NCBI GenBank assembly: GCA_036504445.1
Contig: DASXVE010000025.1
Location: 289,955-353,954, forward strand
Length of the DNA stretch: 64,000 nt
Source: Candidatus Aquicultor sp.
Lineage (GTDB): Bacteria > Actinomycetota > Aquicultoria > Aquicultorales > Aquicultoraceae
Reading direction: 5' to 3'
Below, piece by piece: positions 1 through 8,356 of the stretch. The notes beneath the pieces are model-generated. The model was not told the origin of the DNA. It was given only the letters and a program-made list of their open reading frames with translations, and did no database searches. The translations under genes were made by a program, and so were the position numbers. Every line of letters begins with the position of its first letter. The first letter of the stretch is position 1.

Positions 1-319
1 CGATGCTTAAATCACCGCTGCGAATGCGGCGAAGAACCGCGCCGACATGGCCCCGCTCCCAAAAAACGTTGACGCGAAACCGCCCCACACCGGGCATGCT
101 GTAGGCGAAATCGACTTCCTTTTTGGCGGCCAGCAGTGCTTTCTGGCGTTCGGTCATGATGGCTGAGACAAATCGCTCTGCGGCATCGGGATCGAGCGGC
201 GGCATATCGATCGGCAATAGCGTCCCGTCGATACGGATGTATGGAGCGTTGTTTGCTTTTATGTGGGCGTCCGAGCCGTCTTTGTCGGCCAAAAGCCGTA
301 ATATATCGTGCATTTCCAT
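1..319 (-). CDS. pilT: PilT-type twitching motility ATPase, N-terminal part (cut by window edge)
   Basis: Reading from the ATG at 319 (a second ATG lies two codons in, at 313) gives 106 residues that run off the window. The opening residues MEMHDILRLLADKDGSDAHI, followed by a PYIRIDGTLLPID stretch and a VGRFRVNVFWERG stretch, match the PAS-like N-terminal domain of PilT/PilU retraction ATPases, which power disassembly of type IV pili at the inner membrane. The Walker boxes would lie outside the window, so activity cannot be judged. It follows yjbQ by 38 bases on the same strand and may be co-transcribed with it. No clear ribosome-binding site precedes the ATG. Identity is by family pattern only; PilB/GspE relatives are less likely because the domain is short and begins directly with the PilT-like opening. 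Confidence 0.8.
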   Translation of the reverse strand, partial: MEMHDILRLLADKDGSDAHIKANNAPYIRIDGTLLPIDMPPLDPDAAERFVSAIMTERQKALLAAKKEVDFAYSMPGVGRFRVNVFWERGHVGAVLRRIRSGDLSI

Positions 320-357
320 AATAGATACTTCGGATGCAGCGGGGCAAAACTTTACAG

Positions 358-756
358 CTAGCGTCCGATAACCTTGACGATAACCGTGCGATGGCTCCTG
401 GGCCCATCGAGCTCAACGAGAAAAATGTTTTGCCAGGTTCCGCGCTCAAGCTGCCCGCTGGTGACGGGCATGGTCAGGCTGCACCCGAGAAGCGCGCTCG
501 CGAGGTGCGCTGCGGCGTTGTTGTCGATGCGGTCATGCCGGTATGAGCCGGTGCGTGGGACAAGGGTTTTCACCATCTCGGTCATATCGGTGATAAGGCC
601 GGCTTCATGCTCGTTAATTAAGATGGCCGCTGTGGCGTGCGGCACGTAGATGAGCGCAAGCCCATCGGTAACACCACTAGATTGCACTTGCCGACTAACC
701 TGCTTCGTAATATCTATCAGCTCTACCTCAGCCGATGTTGAAATTGAAAAGCTCAT
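358..756 (-). CDS. yjbQ: YjbQ/UPF0047 family protein
   Basis: A 132-residue protein of the YjbQ (UPF0047) family, a usual length for the family. Seen in the sequence: the HATAAILINEHE block near residue 40, the YRHDRIDNNAAAHLASALLG block in the middle and the GTWQNIFLVELDGPRSHR block near the C-terminus, which are the family hallmarks. Members are small trimeric cytosolic proteins; weak thiamine-phosphate-synthase-like activity has been reported for E. coli YjbQ, but the physiological role is not settled. The ATG at 756 follows an AGGGGG ribosome-binding site by a short spacing. It sits just upstream of pilT, which probably reflects operon economy rather than a shared function. Function remains uncertain even though the family call is firm. 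Confidence 0.9.
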   Translation of the reverse strand: MSFSISTSAEVELIDITKQVSRQVQSSGVTDGLALIYVPHATAAILINEHEAGLITDMTEMVKTLVPRTGSYRHDRIDNNAAAHLASALLGCSLTMPVTSGQLERGTWQNIFLVELDGPRSHRTVIVKVIGR

Positions 757-939
757 ACGCGCCCCCTATGAAACCGTGCCGGCTGTAAACACCCGGCGAC
801 TTGCCGTTGTTTGATATCGTATATTCCCTTTTTCATCATACAACAGGGTTGAAGCGCATGTGTAGGCATGAACAAGCCACGAGAGATTTCTCAAGGTATG
901 GTGACTATCGCGGGCAACAATGTATTTGAGATGAACGGA

Positions 940-1155
940 TTAATTGACGAGATCGTGGCCCCGGTAGCCCTTTTTTGAGTCAAGACGGAACGTGTAAGGC
1001 TGAAACGGGGTATCGGATGCTCGTACGGAATTCGATTGCTCAAAGAAGCTGATGAGCTCGAAAAGCTCCCCGGCCCCTTCGAAATCGCTTTCGTTGAGCT
1101 TGGCGTTAAAAGACCTAACGAGGTTTTTATAATGTTTGTTCCATGATGCTGCCAT
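940..1155 (-). CDS. small protein of unknown function
   Basis: A 71-residue soluble protein starting MAASWNKHYKNLVRSFNAKL. I chose the ATG at 1155 because AAGGA lies eight bases upstream; a longer frame reaches 1236 and another ATG sits at 1164, but these have poorer sites. The sequence is charged, probably helical in its first half (NESDFEGAGELFELISFFEQ) and ends with KKGYRGHDLVN. It has no signal peptide, membrane segment or cysteine. I do not recognise the family. It stands alone, with about 180 bases to yjbQ and about 260 bases to the NlpC/P60 gene. The coding call rests on frame length and the ribosome-binding site. Confidence 0.55.
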   Translation of the reverse strand: MAASWNKHYKNLVRSFNAKLNESDFEGAGELFELISFFEQSNSVRASDTPFQPYTFRLDSKKGYRGHDLVN

Positions 1156-1354
1156 GATTATCATCCTTGCTACAACTTGAGTGCGTTTAGTGCTTCTAAT
1201 GTCTCTTTCGGTTAATTCCGTGCACGCCTCAAGCAAATTATCTGAAAAGCCTCAAGTATTGTATAACATGCCCTAATACCACACAATGGGTTTCAAGCAT
1301 TACGCAAAATTATTATATGAAAAATCGCCTCAAGAGCGGTTTTCATGCAAAATT

Positions 1355-1378
1355 AAGGCGGACGAAGCTGTCCGCCTT
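1355..1378 (-). terminator. hairpin terminator after the NlpC/P60 gene
   Basis: AAGGCGGAC (1355-1363) pairs perfectly with GTCCGCCTT (1370-1378) around a six-base loop, 35 bases beyond the NlpC/P60 stop codon. On the minus strand it is followed by AATTTTG, and a second weaker stem ending in five T residues lies a little further on (about 1324-1340). Confidence 0.7.
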
Positions 1379-1412
1379 GTTGAGACTCTTCAGTAAGGTT
1401 ATAGTTTGCTGC

Positions 1413-2501
1413 TTACGGGCGCACCGCGCCAACATAACCGCCGTGATTGGCAATATTGCTGACCTTCACGACGTCACCGGTTTGCGGCGCGTGAATGAAA
1501 TTGCCGCCGCCAACGTAAATACCAACGTGTGAAATAGAGCCGCCGTGTGAGAAGAACACTAGATCACCCGCTTGTAGCTGGTCCATACTGACGTGCTGAC
1601 CGCACCCGTACTGGGCCCTGCTTGAGTGCGGCAAAGAAACGCCAAGCTGTCCATAGACATACCGCGTGAGGCCCGAACAATCATACGAACTTGGACCTTC
1701 GGCCCCCCAGACATATGGTTTGCCTAGCTCATTCATAGCAACGCTCACAACACCGCGGTTTGCGCCTCGCGAAACAGTTGAGTGGCGGGGATCGCTCCCC
1801 ACTTTAATCACGCGGGCGACCATATTACCATAACGTTGTTTCAGGCTTCGCTGCAGACACGCCTGCCGCAAAGCTTCCGCCTTAGCATACTGCGCAAGCT
1901 CGCCTTTCACTTTCGAAAGCAGTGTATTTCGCTGCTTAAGCTGGGAAGCAATCGTGCCTTTCTTGGTCGCGACCTGAGCGAGAAGCGCTTCTTGCTTTTG
2001 CTCTTTTGCAACCAACAGGGCGCTATCTTTCTCTATTTCTATTTTACTTGCTTTATATTGTGCGATTATTCGTGCATCTTGTTCGGATTGCCGTTGAATG
2101 AGTTCCAAATAATAGAGGAACTGGTCGAGGCTCTTGGTATTGAGCAGTATCTCAAGATATGAGTAACTGCCCTGGCGATATACAAAACGGAAGCGTTTGT
2201 TAATCGCCGTCTGCCGGACCTCCATATTATATTGTGCTTCTTGGAGCTGCTCGGTTGTTTCCTGAAGTTCTCTGCGGGTTTTTTGCAGATTCAGCGCTGA
2301 TTCATTGTATTGCTCGACTACCACATCGAGCTCATTGTCGATACGGCTAACTTGCTGCTGTATCCGGTTAAACTCGGCTTGCTTGCTAGCTTTTGATGGG
2401 TTTGCCAATGCGGTTGGCGCTATAACGCCCGTGAGTAGGGCTGCTAAGGATACTACTGAAATTGATCTAATTATGCTGCTTAGAATGTTGCTACGTAAAA
2501 T
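1413..2501 (-). CDS. secreted NlpC/P60 peptidoglycan hydrolase with coiled-coil N-terminus, likely ATT start
   Basis: C-terminal NlpC/P60 domain (about residues 250-362) with the catalytic Cys in YDCSGLTRY (Cys275) and the His in SHVGIYVGGG (His325), followed by FIHAP; such enzymes cleave peptide stems of peptidoglycan outside the cell. Residues about 40-220 are a long charged coiled coil as in PcsB/RipA-like proteins. The only standard start codon downstream of the stop in this frame is TTG at 2408, which would fall right at the end of a clear signal peptide. Reading upstream in frame gives an Arg-containing start, a hydrophobic VVSLAALLTGVIA core and an ALA cleavage site. A perfect AGGAGG (2511-2516) lies nine bases before an ATT at 2499-2501, so I take ATT as the start, giving 362 residues. 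A sequencing error is the alternative explanation. The gene stands alone and ends in a hairpin. Confidence 0.8.
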   Translation of the reverse strand: MLRSNILSSIIRSISVVSLAALLTGVIAPTALANPSKASKQAEFNRIQQQVSRIDNELDVVVEQYNESALNLQKTRRELQETTEQLQEAQYNMEVRQTAINKRFRFVYRQGSYSYLEILLNTKSLDQFLYYLELIQRQSEQDARIIAQYKASKIEIEKDSALLVAKEQKQEALLAQVATKKGTIASQLKQRNTLLSKVKGELAQYAKAEALRQACLQRSLKQRYGNMVARVIKVGSDPRHSTVSRGANRGVVSVAMNELGKPYVWGAEGPSSYDCSGLTRYVYGQLGVSLPHSSRAQYGCGQHVSMDQLQAGDLVFFSHGGSISHVGIYVGGGNFIHAPQTGDVVKVSNIANHGGYVGAVRP

Positions 2502-2653
2502 ACTGAATCTCCTCCTATTTTCAGCGCTAACCTAGGTTTCGGCAGATACTTTTAAAAACTTTAACTATAGAAGTGATCAGCCAAAAATAATGAGGCTTCG
2601 TTAGTTTAGCATAACCTAACATTTAAGGGCAAACGGAGCGAGCAATAGAAAAT

Positions 2654-3697
2654 TTAGGAAAACTGCAGGTAGTTCTTTATGCCGTCGAATACCGCAACAG
2701 CGATTTTTTGCCGGTTTACTTCTTCGTTGAGCAGGTTTTTCTCGGCGGGATTGGTAATAAAAAAAGGTTTTACGAAAATTGCGGGCACCAATATTCCGTC
2801 TATCGTGACATCGGTAGGTTGTATCCCTAGGTTCCGCGAGCCGAACGAGCGCACGATCTCCTCTTGAACGGCGAGCGCTAAACGCCGGCACTCCGGCTCT
2901 TCACCATCAGTGCCGATGCAGTAGAGCACAATACTGCCTCTTTCCTCGATATCTTCCGAGGCGTTCAGGCGGAAGCCTATATAGAGTTCTACATCGCTAA
3001 GATCGTCACTTCTATTTTCGCCGGTATAGATAACATTAGCCCCGAGAAGCTCAAGGAGATTGCCGAGGCGCATACCGAGATCTTGGGCTACATCTATTTC
3101 ACTGTCGAGTTCGCTCTCGTACGTGTATAAGCCGACTTCATCGTAGAGCGTTCCGAGATCAATCACGATTCTGCGGTTGCTGAACACTGAGATCGCCGAA
3201 TGCTGGTTGCGATACGGGTCGGGAAAAATCTGGCTTGCTTTGCTGGAGAGCAAGTGTTTTAGATTGCGGATTGCCGTAAGTGAAGACGGGCCGAAGATCC
3301 CGTCGCTGGGGAGGCCGAAATTGAGTTGAAAATCACGCACCGCGCGCTCGGTCGTTTCACCGAAGATCCCGTCTACTATGCCGGTATTAAACCCAAGCGT
3401 ATTTAACGATAATTGCAACTCGCGTACGTCATCACCCCGAAAGAACGGGGAGCGCAGGTACAAAAGCCTGCCGCCGAACTTATATGTCGCTTCAACCAGC
3501 GCGCGCCAGGTCGCTTCATCGACTATGCCGGTCGACTTCAAGTGCCGGCTGCGTTGAAACTCGACAACCGCTTCTTCAGTTGTATCACCAAAGCTACCAT
3601 CCGCCCCATCGGAGCCCAGCGTGTACCCAAGAGCCGATAGCTTTACTTGTATATCAACGACCTCGTCGCCGTGATTGCCCTTCGCAAAAGATTGCAT
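2654..3697 (-). CDS. CwlM-like protein: two peptidoglycan-binding domains plus degenerate amidase_3 domain
   Basis: 347 residues with no signal peptide. Two PG_binding_1 repeats are seen (about residues 8-70 and 83-150; GDDVRELQLSLNTLGF and DGIFGETTERAVRDFQ belong to the second), then an N-acetylmuramoyl-L-alanine amidase (amidase_3) fold from about 175 to the end. The layout and the YKFGGRLLY linker resemble mycobacterial CwlM, a cytoplasmic regulator of MurA and peptidoglycan synthesis rather than an active hydrolase. Zinc-ligand motifs are altered: IVIDLGTLYDE replaces the usual DPGHGG, and SIVLYCIG replaces the SIHxN-type motif, while FITNPAEKNLL is kept. Loss of catalysis is therefore likely. 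The ATG at 3697 has GAGGGA upstream. In mycobacteria cwlM sits beside trxB-trxA; here trxBA are about 5 kb away. CwlM orthology is inference from architecture. Confidence 0.8.
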   Translation of the reverse strand: MQSFAKGNHGDEVVDIQVKLSALGYTLGSDGADGSFGDTTEEAVVEFQRSRHLKSTGIVDEATWRALVEATYKFGGRLLYLRSPFFRGDDVRELQLSLNTLGFNTGIVDGIFGETTERAVRDFQLNFGLPSDGIFGPSSLTAIRNLKHLLSSKASQIFPDPYRNQHSAISVFSNRRIVIDLGTLYDEVGLYTYESELDSEIDVAQDLGMRLGNLLELLGANVIYTGENRSDDLSDVELYIGFRLNASEDIEERGSIVLYCIGTDGEEPECRRLALAVQEEIVRSFGSRNLGIQPTDVTIDGILVPAIFVKPFFITNPAEKNLLNEEVNRQKIAVAVFDGIKNYLQFS

Positions 3698-3854
3698 GCA
3701 TCCCTCATTCGTGTATGAAACCTTACACCACCAAAGGTTTTGCTAAATATATACTATAAACGGTTGAGGTTAATTTTCAAACGTAAGTTTGCTCAAATAC
3801 GGCGGCTCTTAAAGCTGTAGTTATGACGATTGGGGCGGGGTCTAAAGCATAGAC

Positions 3855-4145
3855 CTACGATAATGCCGCTACGCCGATTAGTTGATATACAACTAAGAGT
3901 GCCAAAAAAATATTAGTTCCTAAAACAAGCGAACGCATACTTGCAACCTGATCTTTAAGGCGCATAACGATCGTAATAAAAACGACTGAGACCAGAACCT
4001 TAAACAAAAGAGCCCACACAAAGTTAACCGTTAAGAGATAATTGATTATAGGGTTTAGCTCTACCGCTCCCCTGCTTGTTAGATGCCTGGTCAGCACGAT
4101 GTCGGTCATATTCAGCGCGAATAGAAGCTTAAGGGAATTATCCAT
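3855..4145 (-). CDS. DUF5658 family small membrane protein
   Basis: A 96-residue protein with about three hydrophobic helices (near residues 5-20, 35-60 and 73-95). The NMTDIVLTRHLTSRGAVELNP stretch near the N-terminus carries the N..D...T.......GA.E.NP signature I associate with DUF5658. The family has no known function that I can name. The gene is monocistronic. A possible structured RNA (4249-4366) lies on the same strand about 100 bases upstream, so it could be a leader controlling this gene. The family call is moderately sure; function is open. Confidence 0.7.
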   Translation of the reverse strand: MDNSLKLLFALNMTDIVLTRHLTSRGAVELNPIINYLLTVNFVWALLFKVLVSVVFITIVMRLKDQVASMRSLVLGTNIFLALLVVYQLIGVAALS

Positions 4146-4248
4146 ACATTACACCAGTTGTATGGTTCCCGTAACACACTGTGCTTTAAACGCCCTGGCA
4201 GAGGCGTTGCTTGGAGAGAGAGCTTGCAATAACTGATTTCTGACAACG

Positions 4249-4366
4249 AAAAAGGCTCAGGAGGTTTATGTCCAACCCCTTTAGGGGGCCTCTATGGAGT
4301 CAATCTACATAAAGTAGTAACTCCTCAATGTTGACAAAACCCGACGTCGTGGCATGACCCTGAGCC
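4249..4366 (-). ncRNA. candidate structured RNA or leader upstream of the DUF5658 gene
   Basis: The 349-base stretch between lon and the DUF5658 gene holds nested inverted repeats. GGCTCAGG (4254-4261) pairs with CCTGAGCC (4359-4366) as an outer 8-bp stem; inside it lie CCCC-TTTA-GGGG (4276-4287) and GGAGT/ACTCC (4296-4300, 4320-4324), the latter enclosing CTAC/GTAG. Read on the minus strand the structure ends in five T residues (4249-4253), like a terminator or a short sRNA. I compared it from memory with TPP, FMN, SAM, cobalamin, glycine, c-di-GMP and SRP motifs and saw no match. Confidence 0.35.
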
Positions 4367-4399
4367 CTAAACTAATCAAAGTTCCTAAGTTCATAATAC

Positions 4400-4430
4400 A
4401 ACAACGGCTGGCAAATTACCAACCGTTGTT
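4400..4430 (-). terminator. hairpin terminator downstream of lon
   Basis: A 12-bp stem, AACAACGGTTGG pairing with CCAGCCGTTGTT on the minus strand, with a seven-base loop, about 65 bases after the lon stop. The single imperfect pair is a G-U wobble only if the minus strand is transcribed, which supports lon as the source. The T tract after it is weak. Confidence 0.6.
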
Positions 4431-4494
4431 TCGTCTAATTATTAAATTTTTCCAGAGGCGCCACGCCTTTGTATGGCTTTTGACTGTTCGTTTT

Positions 4495-6870
4495 CTACCC
4501 TTTTATGGGAAGCGCCGTAACTTTTTCATGTGTTTCCGCCGGGCGAAGCGCCAGGTCGAGTACCTCGTCCATATGGCTGACGAAGAAGAACTTCAGCTCT
4601 TCTTTTACCTCTTTGGCAACGAGTTCGAGATCTTTCTCGTTTTCTTCCGGCAGGATTATCTCTTTAACGCCGGCCCGGTGAGCGGCCAGTACCTTCTCTT
4701 TTACTCCGCCGATCGGAAGCACACGGCCCCGCAGCGTTATCTCACCGGTCATCGCGAGCTCGCGCTTTACCGGGCGCTTCGTCAGCTCCGATGCGAGCGC
4801 GGTTGCCATCGTGATACCGGCAGACGGCCCATCTTTCGGAATGCCGCCCGACGGCACGTGGATGTGAATATCGAACTTGCTGTAGAAATCAACATCGATA
4901 TCGAGCGCTGCGGCACGCGAGCGGATATAGCTGACCGCCGCCTGCGCGCTCTCCTGCATAACGTCTCCCAGGCTCCCGGTTAAGATAAGATTGCCTTTGC
5001 CGGGTAACGTTGTCGCCTCTACCGAGAGGACGTCGCCGCCGACTTCCGTCCAGGCAAGCCCGGTCGAGACACCGATCTCATCGGCCTCTTCGGCAAGCCC
5101 ATAGTGGAATTGGCTCGGCCCTAGGTAATCGTGCAGGTTTTTCTCGCCGACCTTAAGCTGCTTCTTTTCGCCTTCGACAACTTTTCGCGCAACCTGGCGG
5201 CACACACCCGCGATCTTGCGCTCGAGATTTCGCACACCGGCTTCCCGGGTATATTCGCGAATGATCATACGAAGCGCTGTTTCTTCGAGTTTGATCTGCT
5301 TTGATGTTAAGCCGTTTGCTTCGATCTGCTTCGGGATGAGGTATTTGGTTGCAATCTGCACCTTCTCATCCTCGGTATAACCGGCGTAAGGGATGACCTC
5401 CATGCGGTCGCGCAGCGCCGGCGGAATGGTCTCTAACATGTTCGCTGTGGCAATAAAGACCACATCGGATAGATTAAACGGAACCTCCAGGTAGTGGTCG
5501 GAAAATGCAAAGTTCTGCTCCGGATCGAGTACCTCGAGCAGCGCTGCCGTCGGGTCGCCGCGGAAGTCTGCGCCGACTTTATCGATTTCATCGAGCATAA
5601 AGACCGGGTTTCTCGTACCCGCCTGGTTGATCGCCTGCATAATACGGCCCGGAAGCGCGCCGACGTAGGTGCGGCGGTGCCCGCGGATTTCCGCCTCATC
5701 GTGAACGCCGCCTAAGGATATGCGCACGAATTTTCTTCCCAGTGCTCGCGCGATTGACTTTCCTATCGAGGTCTTACCGGTTCCCGGAGGGCCGGCGAAG
5801 CATAGGATCGGGCCTTTTACTTGTTCGGTTAACTGGTGCACCGCCAAATACTCGAGCACGCGCTTTTTCACGTGTTCAAGACCGTAATGGTCGTCATCGA
5901 GTATCTGCTCGGCATCTTTTATATCAAGCGATTGCTTGCTCTTCTTCTGCCATGGAAGGCCGATAAGCCAATCGAGATAGGTGCGAATAACACTCGCTTC
6001 AGCGGCCGACGACGGCATCTTCGAGAGCCTGTCGAGCTCTTTTGATGCCTTCTCGTTGACTTCCTTCGGCATCTTCGCCGCTCTGATTTTACCTTTGAGC
6101 TCCTCGATTTCAGCCGTTTGTTCGTCGACTTGCCCGAGCTCCTGCTGGATGGCTTTTAACTGCTCGCGCAGAAAGTATTCCTTCTGCGTCTTGGTGAGCT
6201 GGTCTTTGACCCGCGACTGTATTTTGCTGCCGATCTCAAGAATCTCAAGCTCGCGATTTAAAAAGATGCTGACCTTTTCAAGCCTATCGCGTGCGGCGGT
6301 CGCCTCGATGATCTGCTGTTTTTCGTCAATCTTGAGATTCAAGTGGAATGCGATAAAATCGGCCAGACGGCCGGGCTCATCGATATTCGCCGTGGCAAGC
6401 AGTACCTCTTGCGGGATCGGCTTGCCTAAGCCGGCCGAGCGCTCAAATTGCGAGACGAGATTGCGCATGAGCGCCTCGATCTCGATGTTTTTATCTTCCT
6501 CTTCCGGGAGAACTCTGACGCGCGCCTTAAAGTAGGGCTCGGTCTGAGTAAACTCGATGATCTCGATACGCGAGAGCCCTTCAACCAGAGCTTTTGCCGT
6601 ACCATCCGGAATCTTAAGCTCTTGCATAATCACTGCGGCAGAACCGATTTGATAGAGGTCTCCGGGCTCGGGATCTTGCAGCTCGGCCACCTTCTGAGTT
6701 ACGAGAGCAACGATATGGCTCTCCTTCATAGCGGCCTCAAGCGCCGAAATAGAGCGCTCTCTGCCGACAAATAGCGGCACTACCAAGTTCGGAAAAATAA
6801 TTATATCTCTAAGCGGAATCAGCGGTATTTCATCCGGTATTATGATTTCTTCTCTATCTAATTCGTGCAT
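4495..6870 (-). CDS. lon: ATP-dependent protease Lon
   Basis: 791 residues, the normal length for bacterial LonA. The N-terminal substrate domain opens [20 protein letters not shown]. The AAA+ module has Walker [10 protein letters not shown] (near residue 360), a Walker B FMLDEIDK and the [20 protein letters not shown] block. The C-terminal peptidase domain has the catalytic Ser in [11 protein letters not shown] (near 684) and a Lys in the [14 protein letters not shown] region. Lon degrades misfolded and regulatory proteins in the cytosol. The ATG at 6870 follows AGGAG. It is transcribed alone, divergently from the PIN-TPR/trx genes, and ends at a hairpin. I looked in the upstream region for a CIRCE or HAIR heat-shock operator and did not find one. 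Confidence 0.97.
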   Translation of the reverse strand: MHELDREEIIIPDEIPLIPLRDIIIFPNLVVPLFVGRERSISALEAAMKESHIVALVTQKVAELQDPEPGDLYQIGSAAVIMQELKIPDGTAKALVEGLSRIEIIEFTQTEPYFKARVRVLPEEEDKNIEIEALMRNLVSQFERSAGLGKPIPQEVLLATANIDEPGRLADFIAFHLNLKIDEKQQIIEATAARDRLEKVSIFLNRELEILEIGSKIQSRVKDQLTKTQKEYFLREQLKAIQQELGQVDEQTAEIEELKGKIRAAKMPKEVNEKASKELDRLSKMPSSAAEASVIRTYLDWLIGLPWQKKSKQSLDIKDAEQILDDDHYGLEHVKKRVLEYLAVHQLTEQVKGPILCFAGPPGTGKTSIGKSIARALGRKFVRISLGGVHDEAEIRGHRRTYVGALPGRIMQAINQAGTRNPVFMLDEIDKVGADFRGDPTAALLEVLDPEQNFAFSDHYLEVPFNLSDVVFIATANMLETIPPALRDRMEVIPYAGYTEDEKVQIATKYLIPKQIEANGLTSKQIKLEETALRMIIREYTREAGVRNLERKIAGVCRQVARKVVEGEKKQLKVGEKNLHDYLGPSQFHYGLAEEADEIGVSTGLAWTEVGGDVLSVEATTLPGKGNLILTGSLGDVMQESAQAAVSYIRSRAAALDIDVDFYSKFDIHIHVPSGGIPKDGPSAGITMATALASELTKRPVKRELAMTGEITLRGRVLPIGGVKEKVLAAHRAGVKEIILPEENEKDLELVAKEVKEELKFFFVSHMDEVLDLALRPAETHEKVTALPIKG

Positions 6871-7041
6871 ATACTTCTCCTTCTAAGCTCGTTCGCTGCT
6901 TCAGTCATTGTCACTTCTTGGTTACTATATCTTAGCCGGGAATGCGTGAGAAACACAATTTAAAAGACGTAAGAATTATCGGATAACAATGCCGCCCCCT
7001 TAACACTCACGCGACAATTCGTAGGATCTTCAAGACATAAT

Positions 7042-7070
7042 TTGACCGAGCGCGGTATTGTTGTTATAGT
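7042..7070 (+). promoter_or_regulatory. sigma70-type promoter for the PIN-TPR/trxBA genes
   Basis: TTGACC (7042-7047) and TATAGT (7065-7070) are separated by 17 bases. This predicts a start of transcription near 7077, about 115 bases before the PIN-TPR start codon, within the 322-base divergent gap between lon and that gene. Confidence 0.55.
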
Positions 7071-7081
7071 TAACCCCCGGC

Positions 7082-7099
7082 TGACCCGGTACCGGGTCA
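7082..7099 (+). promoter_or_regulatory. perfect 18-bp palindrome, candidate operator
   Basis: TGACCCGGTACCGGGTCA is an uninterrupted palindrome placed just after the predicted transcription start of the promoter at 7042-7070. A dimeric repressor bound here would block the PIN-TPR/trxBA transcript. The regulator is not recognisable from the site. Confidence 0.45.
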
Positions 7100-7192
7100 T
7101 TAATGCAGTATATATGGTACTATCTGCGATATATGTGGGTTTTGTGAATTTGCTACCAGTTGCACCGCAGAGCGTTTATAATAAGGGATATA

Positions 7193-8350
7193 ATGTCATC
7201 TAAAATAAATAAGAAACGGCCCATCTACATATTGGATACGAATGTGCTCTTGTATAACCCGAGGGCCGTGTACGCGTTTCCGAACGCGGACGTCGTTATC
7301 CCTGATATCGTACTTGGTGAGCTTGATAAAATCAAGACATCACGGGCCGATCGCGAACTGCGCTACCGAAGCCGCGAGATATCGAGAATCCTCTTTGGGC
7401 TATCTGAGAACGGCAAACTTATCGATGGTGTTCCCTTTGGCAAAAACTCGGTCATGCGCGTAATGAGCTTCGACCCGTCCAAAGGCAAACCGGCCGATCT
7501 CTTTGGCACCAAGAATTCCGACGACCGTATCCTTTCCGTTGTATACCAGATAAACCAAGAGAGTAACGGCCGCCCGGTCACAATCGTAACAAACGACCTT
7601 AACATGCTTCTGAAGGCACAGACGCTCGGCATCAAGGTCGAGCATCCCGGCGAGGAGTTTGCCTACAGCGGCGTTAAACGCGCGCTCTTTAAAGTAAAAG
7701 CGCAGCGAAAGACCATCTGGACCACGCTCGGCATTGCCGCCGTTATTGCACTCGTTATCTTCCAATCCAACATAAAATCATATTTTGGCATCAATGCAAC
7801 TCAGGAAATACAGGGGCCGCCGACGCTCGTCAACGAGCTTAAACAGAGCCAGGCCAAGATGAACGCCATTAAGGCACAACAAGACACCTACCAGGGAATT
7901 ATCAAGAATAACCCGAAGGATGTCCAGGCGCTGGTCGGTATGGGAAACAGTTATTTTGATATGGCGTCGATAACCGAAAATCCGGACGACTACCGCAAAG
8001 CTGTTGATTTCTACAGGAAAGCGTTAGACATCGACCCGAATAAGCCGAGCGTGCGCACCGATATGGCTGCAGCGTATGATTTCTTAGGTGCAACCGATAT
8101 GGCTAAGCAAGAACTCAATAAGGTTATCAAGGATAACCCGGAGTTCTACCAGGCTTACTTTAATATGGGCGTCATTATATTTAAGACCGAAGGTAATTTA
8201 CCAAGCGCTAAAACGTATTTCGAGAAGACCGTCGAATTGGCGCCACCATCAAGCGGTTTTGCGACAACGGCGAAGACCTATCTCGACCAGATAAACAATG
8301 CGCAGCTGAAAACGCCGGCGCAAGATCCAGCACAAGTGAAAGGTGGATAA
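7193..8350 (+). CDS. PIN-domain protein with transmembrane helix and C-terminal TPR repeats
   Basis: 385 residues in three parts. Residues about 10-150 are a PIN domain of the PhoH-associated type: YILDTNVLLYNP with the first acidic residue, a NSDDRILSV block, and TIVTNDLNMLLKAQ; PIN domains are usually metal-dependent ribonucleases. A single membrane helix follows (about 168-186, TLGIAAVIALVIF). The rest is a TPR array (about 225-370) closely related to that of the lipoprotein at 53409-54095. The ATG at 7193 has AAGGG six bases upstream; an in-frame ATG-led extension to 7160 has none. The likely topology puts the PIN domain inside and the TPR outside the membrane. It is followed by trxB after six bases, so the genes are one operon. 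Nuclease activity and role are inferred only. Confidence 0.8.
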   Translation: MSSKINKKRPIYILDTNVLLYNPRAVYAFPNADVVIPDIVLGELDKIKTSRADRELRYRSREISRILFGLSENGKLIDGVPFGKNSVMRVMSFDPSKGKPADLFGTKNSDDRILSVVYQINQESNGRPVTIVTNDLNMLLKAQTLGIKVEHPGEEFAYSGVKRALFKVKAQRKTIWTTLGIAAVIALVIFQSNIKSYFGINATQEIQGPPTLVNELKQSQAKMNAIKAQQDTYQGIIKNNPKDVQALVGMGNSYFDMASITENPDDYRKAVDFYRKALDIDPNKPSVRTDMAAAYDFLGATDMAKQELNKVIKDNPEFYQAYFNMGVIIFKTEGNLPSAKTYFEKTVELAPPSSGFATTAKTYLDQINNAQLKTPAQDPAQVKGG

Positions 8351-8356
8351 GTATAC

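Noticed and set aside
12..449. 145-residue minus-strand ORF at the window start
   Set aside because: It overlaps both yjbQ and the pilT start in another frame; those two have clear family matches.
6871..7192. CIRCE or HAIR heat-shock operator in front of lon
   Set aside because: A TTAACACTC half-site is present near 7000 but has no matching GAGTGCTAA arm, and no CTTGAGT-type repeat was seen.
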